Shown here piece by piece: positions 56,401-64,000 of a stretch of DNA of 64,000 nucleotides; position 1 is the first letter of the stretch; each line of letters begins with the position of its first letter. The stretch spans positions 257,488 to 321,487 of the forward strand of contig CAUYUJ010014267.1 in NCBI GenBank assembly GCA_963575745.1, given 5' to 3'. The stretch comes from Prorocentrum cordatum. Its lineage: Eukaryota; Sar; Dinophyceae; Prorocentrales; Prorocentraceae. The translations under genes and the position numbers were made by a program. The notes beneath the pieces are model-generated. The model was not told where the DNA came from, made no database searches, and worked only from the letters and a program-made list of their open reading frames with translations.

Positions 56401-57843
56401 GCGCTGGCAGCGGAGGACGAGGCGAGGGCAGGAGGGGCGCTCACTGATGAGATGCACAAGAATCGCCGGCGTGCCCAAGCAGTCCGCTTCAGGATGATCG
56501 ATGAAGACACGCTCATCGGACCCCGCGAAGCTCCGGCCGCAGAAAAGGTCAAGCTGGACAAGAGTGTGACCCGCTCGAAGAGCCCTCGTAAAAAGAGCCC
56601 CCGACGTGCCAAAGAGATGCCGGCGACCAACCTGGTGAAGCCACAGGCGCTGGGCGTAGCGCGGAAGAGCAACTACCCCGGGAAGGAGCTCGCCCCCGCC
56701 GGCCGCGCTGAGCCAGGCGGGGCCAACTACGCCAGCTGGCTCGCGCAGCAGAAGATCGAGGCCATGCCGCAGAAACTCAGCGAAGGCACGAGAGCGGGCT
56801 ACGAGGGAGGATGGCGGCTCTGGGTAGCTGCGCGCCAGGCGCAGGGGCTTAGCCCTCGGCTCCCAGGACGCGATCGCGAGGAGCGCCTGGCCGACGAGGA
56901 GGCGCTCATCAACTTCGCCGTCCTCCTCGCGCGGGTCGTTGGGAGGACCGAGGGGGCCATCGAGCAGAAGCTCTTCGCGGTGCGCTACGCCCACCTGGTG
57001 GCCGGCTACTCGGACCCATTGCTCCACAGGGGTCGCCTTTTGGAGCACCCTGGCAGGGCTAAAACGCCGGCAGGGACCCGAGACCAAGCGGAAGAAGCCC
57101 GTCACGCCAGCCATGCTCGAGTGGCTCCGCGGCTTTCCCCAGCAAGAAGCCAAGCTCCCCGAGGAGGATGCGGTGGTCATCTGGGCGGCCATTGTGACAG
57201 CGTTCTTCTTCCTCCTGAGGGCCTCAGAGTACCTCCTCCAGGACGGGTCCTTCGAGCGCGTGCTGCACGGGGAGGACGTAGAGCCCAGGAAGGCCGGGAA
57301 GCGAGTGCCCAGCTTCCAGGACGCCGACGAGATGGTGATCTACATCAAGGGCAGCAAGACGGACCAGCTCAACGTCGGGACGGTGAGGAACCACTACCGC
57401 GCCGGCACGACGCTCTGCCCGATCGCGGCGATGGAGCGGCTCCAGGCTCACCATCCCCAGCGGATAAAGGGCACCGAAGAACGGCTGCCCCTTTTCCGCT
57501 GGGCGTCAGGTGCACCGATTCGCAGGGCCGAGGTGCAGCACTTCCTGACGGTCGCGGGGCTGGCCGCCGGCCTCTCTTTAGGGAGGAAATCGGCAGCCAT
57601 TCCCTGAGGATCGGCGGGGCGACTGCAATGTACCACGTGGCCGAGGACCTCTCCCGGGTGCGCCGGTTCGGGCGCTGGCAGTCGGACGCGTTCCACGGCT
57701 ACCTGTGGGAGTCGCACGAGCCGATGAAGGGCATCTCCGGCAAGATGGCCAGGGACACCTCCTCGCTGACCAACCCGGCGAAGGACAGCGCCCCCAGCAG
57801 AGCTGCCGCCGGCGCCGAGGGCGCCAGGCGTGAGAGCCCATGA
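53299..57843 (+). pseudogene. Retroelement ORF2: RT - RNase H - methyltransferase-like - tyrosine recombinase (three single-site disruptions)
   Basis: Frame -1 relative to ORF1, open from 53299 without an early ATG. RT: motif A Asp at 54025-54027 (KRDVARAF), motif B (AGSPGEYMAF), motif C MDD at 54277-54285. RNase H: Asp 54859, Glu 55027, Asp 55102, Asp 55252, all present. Methyltransferase-like piece: VVIVDAPTG at 55654, GDAATRTRQ at 55762 (motif VIII), VRALTPQEAWRAQG at ~56122-56163 (motif IX), and KGAARAPPP (motif X). Recombinase: Arg in FFLLRASEYL near 57217 (other frame), HSLR with His 57598-57600, and Tyr 57700-57702. Disruptions: a TAG at 53737-53739; a +1 frame change in the CCTTTT run near 57037; a -1 change near 57577 that restores the frame. 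The longest unbroken frame is 53740-57843, but its text between the frame changes is not recombinase. All catalytic residues survive, so the disruptions may be sequencing errors. Confidence 0.85.
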
Positions 57844-58742
57844 GGAGGGGCCGCAGCGGGCGCCGCCGGTGCTTGCACACCTGGCGCGCGCCCAGCCCAA
57901 GCCGCCGGCCTGACCGCCGTGCGTGCTTGAGCGCCGTAACTCGACCACCTGCGCCGCCGGCAGATCAGCCGCGCGCTCGCAGGGCACACCCACCCGTGCC
58001 TTCGGCACTGGCCAATACCTCAGCGCGAGCGTACGCGCACAGGCCTGTCCGTCGGGGCCCCACCAGCGCCTGGGATACTGTGAGTCCCCTTGCAGCCGTT
58101 GGACAAGGGCCATGCTGAAGCCTGCCTGGCACGCCGGCTCTTTTTGCCAAGCCTGGTCGTGCCGGGCACACTGACGTCAGTTTAAGACACGGTAGCTGGC
58201 AATCTGACAGCCCAGCGTAGCCGCAGCACCAGAATTCGAGCACAGGCACAGGCCCGCGCCCCAGCGCCGGCCCGGGGAACCCCTCTGTCAGGGGCCGGAC
58301 CCTGCCCGCCCCGAGCATTTGTGGAGGGGCGGGGAGCCGGGAGATCCGGAGGCCGCGGCGCGGACGGGGGTGCCAAGCACCGGCCTGTGCCGAGCGCCAG
58401 CGATGGCATCTTCGGGCCTTGGCCCGAGGTCAGGCTCCGCCGGCAACCAGTGCGCCGGCGCGAGCCCAAGGCCTAACCTCACGGAGGACAGCCGCGCACG
58501 CCGGCATCAGTTGCCTGGCGGCAGTCGGCAGACAGGAGGGCCAGCTGGGCCCCACGCGCACGCCGGCGCCTGCGCCCGGCGGTGCACGACTCAGAGTATA
58601 GATGGTGCCGGCTGCACAGAGCCTGGCACCCAATTTTGGTGACGCCCATCAGGGCGCCCACACAGCACGCCGGCGTGCAGAGTCCGCCAGGCGGCCAGTG
58701 TGCAGGGTCACTGGCAGCAGCACCAGTATCACTAGAACAAAG
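57844..58742 (+). other. 3' noncoding region of the retroelement
   Basis: About 900 bp of GC-rich sequence between the ORF2 stop and B1. I find no conserved frame, no internal complementary region of the DIRS type and no obvious tandem repeat. Confidence 0.6.
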
Positions 58743-58971
58743 GCGGCGAGGCCCGCTTCGCGTGGCGGAAGGAGGGACCCGCCCGGCGCCACCAGCGCCG
58801 GCGGGAGGAGCGTGCGGCCAGCGCAGCAGCAAAATGGGGGGGGTGCTGCACCGCTGCCGCCATCATCATCGTCTCCTGAGGGCCCGCTTCTGACCGCTTC
58901 GCGGCTGGCACGTCCCGCGGCCTTACAGCAGGCCGCGCTTTCGCTAGCGCCGTACTTTGGGGGCGGGGTCT
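58743..58971 (+). repeat. Split direct repeat B1
   Basis: 229 bp, from GCGGCGAGGCCCGC to GGGCGGGGTCT. It matches B2 (59170-59398) with two substitutions. Its last T is also the first T of A2. Confidence 0.95.
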
Positions 58972-59102
58972 TAGTTGTTTGCCCTAAACGGTTGGACCCC
59001 GCCCTCCCCAGTCGGCTTGGGTTTTCTCCTTTCCCTGCTCCTGCCTCTGCCTGCTCCTCTCTCTCCCTCTCTCCCGCTCAAGCCTTCGGGGCTCAAAGCC
59101 CT
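58971..59102 (+). repeat. Split direct repeat A2
   Basis: 132-bp copy of A1, directly joined to B1. The B1/A2 joint is what a circle of A1 and B2 ends would give, as expected for a recombinase-processed intermediate. Confidence 0.95.
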
Positions 59103-59105
59103 CCC

Positions 59106-59123
59106 AGGGCCCGAATGGGCCCT
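59106..59123 (+). other. Perfect 7-bp hairpin in the A2-B2 spacer
   Basis: AGGGCCC, GAAT loop, GGGCCCT, followed by CTTTTG. It lies in the 67-bp spacer (59103-59169), the only part of the 3' end not found elsewhere in the element. It could help end or process the transcript; that is inference. Confidence 0.6.
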
Positions 59124-59169
59124 CTTTTGCCCGCCCACCCTGGGCTTTGCATTGGTGTCTAACGGCACC

Positions 59170-59398
59170 GCGGCGAGGCCCGCTTCGCGTGGCGGAAGGA
59201 GGGACCCGCCCGGCGCCACCAGCGCCGGCGGGAGGAGCGTGCGGCCAGCGCAGCAGCAAAATGGGGGGGGTGCTGCACCGCTGCCGCCATCATCATCGTC
59301 TCCTGAGGGCCCGCTTCTGACCGCTTCGCGGCTGGCACGTCCCGCGGCTTTACAGCAGGCCGCGCTTTCGCTAGCGCCGTACTGTGGGGGCGGGGTCT
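59170..59398 (+). repeat. Split direct repeat B2 (3' end of the element)
   Basis: 229-bp copy of B1, ending GGGGTCT at the junction with the macrosatellite sequence GTACATTG. Confidence 0.95.
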
Positions 59399-60340
59399 GT
59401 ACATTGTGCCGCGGAGGGCAAGGACGGGGCCACTGAGGGCAACAACGGGGCCACGAAGAGCAGCGAGGGGGCTACGAAGGGCGACAGCGAGGCCACGAAA
59501 GGTATGCATATGAGGCCACGACGGGCGCGAACGAGCGGGGGCCACGAAGGGCAGCGAGTTGGCCACGAGGGGCCGCAACGGGGCCACAAAGGGCAGTGAG
59601 GGGGCCACGAAGGGCAGCAACGGGGCCACGAAGGGCTGCCCACGAAGGGGTGCGACGGGGCCACGAAGGGCAGCGAGCGGGCCACGAAGGGCTGCACAAC
59701 GGGGCCACGAAGGGCAGCAACGGGGCCATGAAGGGCTGCAACGGGGCCACGAAGGGCAGCGAGGGGGCCACGAAGGGCTGCAACGGGGCCACGAAGGGCA
59801 GCGAGGGGGCCACGAGGGGCTGCAAATGGGCCACGAAAGGCTGCGACGGGTCCACGAAGGGCAACAAGGGGGCCACGAAGGGCTGCAATGGGGCCTCGAA
59901 GGGCAGCGAGATCCCGATTCCTAAATAATCTGTGGGGGAGTCCTAAGCGTGAGCGCGAATCCTGGGTGCCTGAGTGTCGGGAGCGCGGCGCTTTAGTAAG
60001 TTGCAAGAAAGTCCAACGCAAGGGCGTGATTCTTGAGTATAATTGCAAATAACTCTCTAGCGAAAGCGCGACTCCAGAGCGCCGAGAGAGCAATTCCTGA
60101 ACACATTGTTAGGAAGTCCCAAGCGAGAGCGTGATTTCTGAATAAAATGCGAGGAAGTCCCGGGCGGGAGCGGGGGTCCTGGCTAAATTGTGAGAAAGTC
60201 TCAGGCGGAAGCCAATGTTGTTGTAACCCGGGAACCAGCAACGCAGTTTGAGGATGAAGACTTTCCCGGGTAAAGAACAGGGTGCGAGCGCCGGGAGGGG
60301 CACTTCAATTGAGAAAACAATGTGCACCGGAGGGCAGGAG
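59399..60340. repeat. Right part of the interrupted macrosatellite copy
   Basis: Resumes with GTGCCGCGGAGGGCAAGGAC, the counterpart of TTGGGCCGCGGAGGGTACGG near 4945-4965 in an uninterrupted unit. A GGCCACGAAGGGC minisatellite (59410-59925) and ~50-bp units follow, ending at the GTGCACCGG leader. Confidence 0.9.
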
Positions 60341-61000
60341 CAACAATAATTATTTCCAGGAATGAGAATTCAACCACAACAACAACAATCAGTTTAAGAC
60401 TGTTCGCTCTTATCTGCTCGCGTGTACCTCACCACGTATTTCCCCAACCCCCGATACTTCCTGACCTGCCACGTGTATTGGGCGCAGCCCCTAAAAGAGC
60501 AAGAGGAGTGAGAAAGGAGAGAGAGAGAGAGAGAGAGAGGATGTCCCCAGCGAACGCGCGATTTCTGAATGGCAAGAGCGCGGCGCCTGAGTAATTGAGA
60601 GGAAGTCTCAGGCGGGAGCGCGATTCTTGAGTACATTGCGAGGAAATCTCAAGCGGGAGCGGGGGACCGGAGTAAATTTCGAAGAAACATCAAGCTGGAG
60701 CCGTTGTTGTTGTAAACCGGGGGTCAGGGGCACAGTTTGAGGAGGAAGACTTTCCCTGATGAAAATCCAGGTGCGAGCGCTGGGAGGGGCACTTGAATTG
60801 AAAAAATACAATGTGCACCGGAGGGAGGGATCAACAGCAATTACTCTTCAATAGTGAATTCAACAACAACACCAGCAACAATGAATTTAAGAGTGTTCGC
60901 TCTTACTGGCACGCGCGTCTTGTAATCTGTATACACCAACCCTCGATACCCGCCCACTTCGTCTTCGATCGCACCCTTATTTCGGGAGACTGAAGTGCGA
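60340..61000. repeat. Two short, diverged macrosatellite units
   Basis: Cores near 60395-60490 and 60890-60990, each behind a short (CAA)n. The first lacks the palindrome; the second keeps CCCTCGATACCCGCCC but ends soon after. A (GA)n run lies at 60515-60540. Confidence 0.7.
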
Positions 61001-61665
61001 AGAAGTCTCAAGCGAGAGCGCCGTTCCTGAGCTCGGGGGCTTCTCTGGTCAGGGGCTCTTGGAATACATACTGAAAAATATCGAACGGGAGCCCTTGTCG
61101 CCGTGTCTGGGCCTCCACCAACTTGCCTGAATTATGAGAAAGTCTCGAGCGAAAGCACCACTCTTGAGTTCGGGGGCCTCTCTGGCCAGGGGCTCTGGGA
61201 ATACATCTCGAGGAATTACGTATCGAACGAGAGCCCTTGTCGTCGTAGTTTGGCTGGCCTCCACAATTTTGACTGAATCACGAGAAAATTTCGAGCGAGA
61301 GCGCGGTTCCTGAGTTCGGGAGCCTTCCTGGCCTGGGGCTCTCGGAGGAAATCGTGAGGAAGTATCGAGCAGGAGACCTTGTCCTCGTGGCTGGGCCTCC
61401 GCCAACTTGCCTGAATTGCGAGGAGGTCTCGAGCGAGAGCGCCGTTCCTGAGTTCGGGGGCCTCTCTGGTCAAGGTGTCTCGGGGTAAATTGTGAAGAAG
61501 TACCGAGCGGAAGCCGTTGTCGTTGTAGCCGGGCCTCGAAGGGCACACATGTACAATCAAGCCCACGCTCGAGCGGGAGCCTCGTTTTCAAAGGAATTGC
61601 AGCCGGCGTCGAGGCGAGAGCACGCGGAACCGCTTCCAGAGATCAACGAGAATTTCTCTAGAAAT
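61000..61665. repeat. S1-family repeat, four to five units
   Basis: Same ~130-140-bp unit as 1-600; the order of variants closely parallels that array, suggesting a shared ancestor block. Confidence 0.8.
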
Positions 61666-61682
61666 GAATATTCAGCAACAGT

Positions 61683-61753
61683 CCGCACCGCGAAACCTCG
61701 TTTCAGCCACGCGCCCAGGGACAGTGAACGATCGTTCGGCCCCCTCACTCTGA
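61683..61753 (+). promoter_or_regulatory. ~71-bp shared box, copy 1 (possible promoter-like element)
   Basis: Contains CCGCACCGCG, TTTCAGCCACGCGCCCAGGG and CCCTCACTCTGA. A second copy lies at 63060-63132, about 340 bp upstream of the SL relic. The regulatory reading is a guess based on that position. Confidence 0.3.
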
Positions 61754-62034
61754 CATGCCGCCCAGCCTTGCTCACACCCAGAAACTCATACGCAAGGAGC
61801 TCCCCAGAAAATAGATGCACGCATGGGGGATCCTCGCGCCGAACAATTTACACACCGAGCTTGCCGCAGGCACCTTTTGCTTCGTCAAACAAGTACCCAG
61901 GACATGCCCAACCCATCTGCAATCAGTGACCAGAGCGGTAGGCCCACGGTATGCGGATGGTGGCATAACAAGGACCGCAACTCGTTATGGAAAAGCTGGA
62001 TTGGAGACTCACGCATTCCACGCCTGCGCGGTGG
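61754..62034. other. No recognised gene
   Basis: Mixed sequence between the shared box and the 100-bp array; short frames only. Confidence 0.4.
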
Positions 62035-62700
62035 TGTCATGCGTATAACACCACTGCGCTGGGTTCCCCAGAGGGCCCGAGAAAGTGGCGATGGTTGCGC
62101 AGGTGGCAGCATCCCCCCGGAGCCGCGAGGTCTAGCCTGGATGCGCGTATAACACAACTGCGCTGGGCCTGCCAGGAGCCGACAGGACAGGCGACGGTTG
62201 CGCAGGTGCCAGCACCCTCAGGGAGCCGCGAGGGCTTGTCTGGATGTGCGTATATGGCACCACTTCGCCAGGCCGCCCAGGAGCCCATGAGAATGGCGCC
62301 AATTGCGCAAGTGGCGCAACACCCCCAGGGAACCGCGAGGTCTGGTCTAGCTGCGCGTAAGACACCATGTCTCTGGGCCTACCAGGAGCCCACGAAAGTG
62401 GCACCAATTGCGCAGGTGGCAGCACCCCCGCGTAAGTCCCCACGGCACTGGACCTCCAACGAGCCCACGAAAGTGGCGCAAGTTGCGTAGGTGGCGCAGC
62501 ACCTGCAGGCAGCCGCGAGGTCTGGTCTGGGTGCGCGTAAGACACGCTTTCGCTGGGTCTCCCAGGAGACCATGAAAAATGGCGACAGTTGCGCAGGTAG
62601 CGCAGCACACCCAAAGAGTCACGAGGTCTAGTCTGGGTGGGCGTAAGACCCCACTTCGCTGGACCTCCCAGGGGCCCACGGAAGTGGCGCCAGCTTCGCA
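62035..62700 (+). repeat. ~100-bp tandem array, about seven units
   Basis: Each unit has GCGTAAGACACC or GCGTATAACACC, a GCTGGGCCTCCCAGGAGCCC-type word, GGTTGCGCAGGTGGC and AGCCGCGAGGTCTGG. Starts fall near 62041, 62141, 62245, 62350, 62428, 62533 and 62638. Confidence 0.9.
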
Positions 62701-63470
62701 GTTAGGAACGTGAGACAGGATACAGGAGACAGAGGAGAAGGAATATGAAGAAGAGGGAGGCGGAAGGAAGGAGACGCGCGAGCAGTGCTCTAACCCAACG
62801 CGGGAATAGAGCTGGGAGGCGGGAGGATGGAGGAGTCGGGAGAAGACGCGCGGGCGAGCGAGCCGCGCTCTCTTCAGAACGAAAACTCAACTCAGGAGGG
62901 CTCGCCCCCCCCCCCCGGAAAACGAAAAACTGCAAACACGTGGGTGGGTCGCGGGAGGGTCGTCGGCGGGACGCAGGGCGAATCGCGCGGCGGGTCGCGG
63001 GTGCGTCGCGGGGCAGGTGGAGGCTGGAACGCGGGACAGGGGCTGAAACGAACATGGACCCGCACCGCGCAGGGTCCCACTTCAGCCATGCACCCAGGGA
63101 CAGTATAAGACCGCTCGGCCCACTCACTCTGATCGTGCTCTAGGTACAACCAAGCTAACAATGCCACCTGCTGCAAACTCGACTGGTCCGTCCCTGCTTT
63201 CCTCTGTTCCTCCTGCCCTGCTTTCCGGCAGCGGAAGGGCAGGAGGAGGGAGAAGAGGTACATGCTGGAGCGGAACACGCAGAGGCTCGCACCAAGCAAA
63301 TTGCAGGCGAAGACCATGACAGGTCCAGCCCACTGGGTGAAGATGACGGTAGATGCTCTTCCGCAGGCGCTGGCGACTAGGTCCTGGACAGTCTCGCTTG
63401 GGCTTCTCCCCCTCCTTCTCTTCTTCATCCTCCTCCTCCTCCTCCTCCTGCTCCTCCTCCTGCTCCTGCT
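62701..63470. other. No supported gene; pyrimidine-rich (CTC)n just before the SL relic
   Basis: Holds the second shared box (63060-63132) and, at ~63415-63470, TTCTTCATCCTCCTCC and CTGCTCCTCC runs. A minus-strand frame at 62892-63482 has a hydrophobic stretch but no recognisable domain, and overlaps the SL and pyrimidine tract, so I do not call it. Confidence 0.5.
63060..63132 (+). promoter_or_regulatory. ~72-bp shared box, copy 2
   Basis: About four-fifths identical to 61683-61753 by eye, with CTTCAGCCATGCACCCAGGG, GACAGTATAAGACCG and CTCACTCTGA. Confidence 0.3.
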
Positions 63471-63472
63471 CC

Positions 63473-63493
63473 CCGTAGCCATTTTGGCTCAAG
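63473..63493 (+). other. Relic of the dinoflagellate spliced leader (perfect 21-nt core)
   Basis: Begins CCGTAGCC and ends GGCTCAAG, matching the published leader at all 21 positions after the variable first base (here C). An ATG follows directly. In dinoflagellates this leader is added by trans-splicing, so a copy inside genomic DNA marks sequence reverse-transcribed from a mature mRNA. Confidence 0.95.
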
Positions 63494-63730
63494 ATGGCGA
63501 CCTGGGGGGCTGTCCAGCCTCCAGGCCGAAGGGAGACCTCTGGACCGAGGACAGTTCCCAGAAGGGCGTCGGGCGCGCGCGCGCGGCACTGCTGCAGCCA
63601 TGGGGAGTGGCGGCGGCGGACGCGGGGCGGGCAGCGCCTGGTCGGGGACCCCGAATCGCCAGAGAGTGCCCCCGTGGAAGAGGAGCAGCAGTGGCAGTCG
63701 CCCTCCTCGCAGCAGCTACGTGGTGTGTGA
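63494..63730 (+). CDS. 78-codon ORF directly after the SL relic (possible upstream ORF)
   Basis: Starts at the ATG immediately following the leader and stops at 63728-63730. It is rich in Arg, Ser, Pro and Gln and resembles nothing I know. It overlaps the more convincing cysteine-rich frame that starts at 63600, so it may be an upstream ORF or chance. Confidence 0.25.
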   Translation: MATWGAVQPPGRRETSGPRTVPRRASGARARHCCSHGEWRRRTRGGQRLVGDPESPESAPVEEEQQWQSPSSQQLRGV

Positions 63731-64000
63731 CGGGTGCAGCAGATGGCGCTACTGCAAGAACATCACCAGCAGGGGCGACCTCTGCATCTGCGGCAAGAAT
63801 CTCGCCTGCCTCGTCCCTGACGGACACGTTTTCCGTGACGAGGATGGTGGGTGGGTGGCAGCACAGCCCCAAGGAGGAACCTCGCCCAGGATCAGCTGGG
63901 CAGATGGTTGGCAGCCAGGAGGTGGCGCAGGCGGGAAAGGGCAAGGAGGCCAACGCCAGCCACCACCTCACGACAAGACCGCCGATCTCAAGGCCGCAGC
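63600..64000 (+). CDS. N-terminus of a cysteine-rich, zinc-ribbon-like ORF (runs off the window)
   Basis: At least 133 residues with no stop before the window ends. After a Gly/Ser/Arg-rich start, residues 40-70 read as a compact Cys module: C43-x2-C46, C52, C62-x-C64 and C70, with W49 nearby. This suggests a small zinc-binding fold, followed by a Gly/Gln/Pro-rich linker. It lies 106 nt behind a perfect SL relic, so the transcript has been reverse-transcribed at least once. It could be the first ORF of a non-LTR retroelement or a retroposed host gene. The frame is in phase with none of the neighbouring repeats, which supports real coding. Function unknown. Confidence 0.5.
   Translation, partial: MGSGGGGRGAGSAWSGTPNRQRVPPWKRSSSGSRPPRSSYVVCDGCSRWRYCKNITSRGDLCICGKNLACLVPDGHVFRDEDGGWVAAQPQGGTSPRISWADGWQPGGGAGGKGQGGQRQPPPHDKTADLKAA

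Larger units (their letters stand above)
43787..59398 (+). mobile_element. 15.6-kb tyrosine-recombinase retroelement with split direct repeats
   Basis: Boundaries are set by the repeats: A1 starts at 43787 and B2 ends at 59398. The order is A1 - ORF1 - ORF2 - 3' noncoding - B1 - A2 - spacer - B2, the arrangement known from Ngaro and PAT-type elements. A1/A2 differ at one of 132 positions and B1/B2 at two of 229, so insertion was recent. ORF2 carries reverse transcriptase, RNase H and tyrosine recombinase, with a methyltransferase-like piece between RNase H and recombinase; DIRS elements have an adenine methyltransferase in that place. No target-site duplication is seen, as expected for recombinase-mediated insertion. 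It is far longer than the usual 4-6 kb, mainly because of ORF1. Confidence 0.92.

Noticed and set aside
43787-59398. LTR retrotransposon
   Set aside because: The 5' end carries only A and the 3' end carries B-A-B; there is no integrase or target-site duplication, and a tyrosine recombinase is present.
62892-63482. Minus-strand ORF with a hydrophobic stretch
   Set aside because: Begins in the pyrimidine tract and SL relic of the opposite strand and has no recognisable domain.

Overview
This is eukaryotic nuclear DNA from a dinoflagellate. The best evidence is two genomic relics of the dinoflagellate trans-spliced leader (SL): a perfect 21-nt core at 63473-63493 (+) and a 19/21 match at 13390-13410 (-). 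A GC-AG intron with a following G, an intronless gene directly behind one SL relic, Helitron-type Rep-helicase remains and a tyrosine-recombinase retroelement carrying cytosine-methyltransferase-like motifs all fit. The window is GC-rich and mostly repeats, with one 100-base scaffold gap (23892-23991). The species cannot be named from sequence alone.

Layout. 1-6150: macrosatellite of 1.0-1.7 kb units, each holding a (CAA)n tract, a conserved stem-loop core, a (GAC)n stretch, minisatellites and a ~50-bp repeat. 6160-9480: the 3' end of a helicase gene with one intron, cut by sixteen 90-bp tandem units derived from a short interspersed element. 11446-13329 (-): an intact intronless gene for a multi-pass membrane protein with PAS-like regions, with an SL relic 60 nt before its ATG. 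13420-17535: two degenerate minisatellites. 18884-29536 (-): a decayed Helitron-like Rep-helicase, split by a 2.7-kb repeat block. 29813-30064: a ~206-bp short interspersed element flanked by a perfect 23-bp direct repeat. 31150-43786: diverged macrosatellite units, further minisatellites and two pairs of long duplications. 43787-59398: a complete 15.6-kb tyrosine-recombinase retroelement. 59399-62700: the rest of the macrosatellite copy it entered, then more repeats. 63473-64000: an SL relic followed by the start of a cysteine-rich ORF that runs off the window.

The main object is the 15.6-kb element. It has split direct repeats (A1 - ORFs - B1 - A2 - B2), as in Ngaro and PAT-type elements. 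ORF1 is 3163 residues with transmembrane segments, a CCCH-like finger and a cytosine-C5-methyltransferase-like domain (motifs I, IV and VI). ORF2 has reverse transcriptase, RNase H, a second methyltransferase-like piece (motifs VIII, IX and X) and tyrosine recombinase. It inserted into a macrosatellite copy without a target-site duplication, and its terminal repeats are about 99% identical, so insertion was recent. ORF2 has one stop codon and two compensating single-base frame changes; these are either real lesions or assembly errors.
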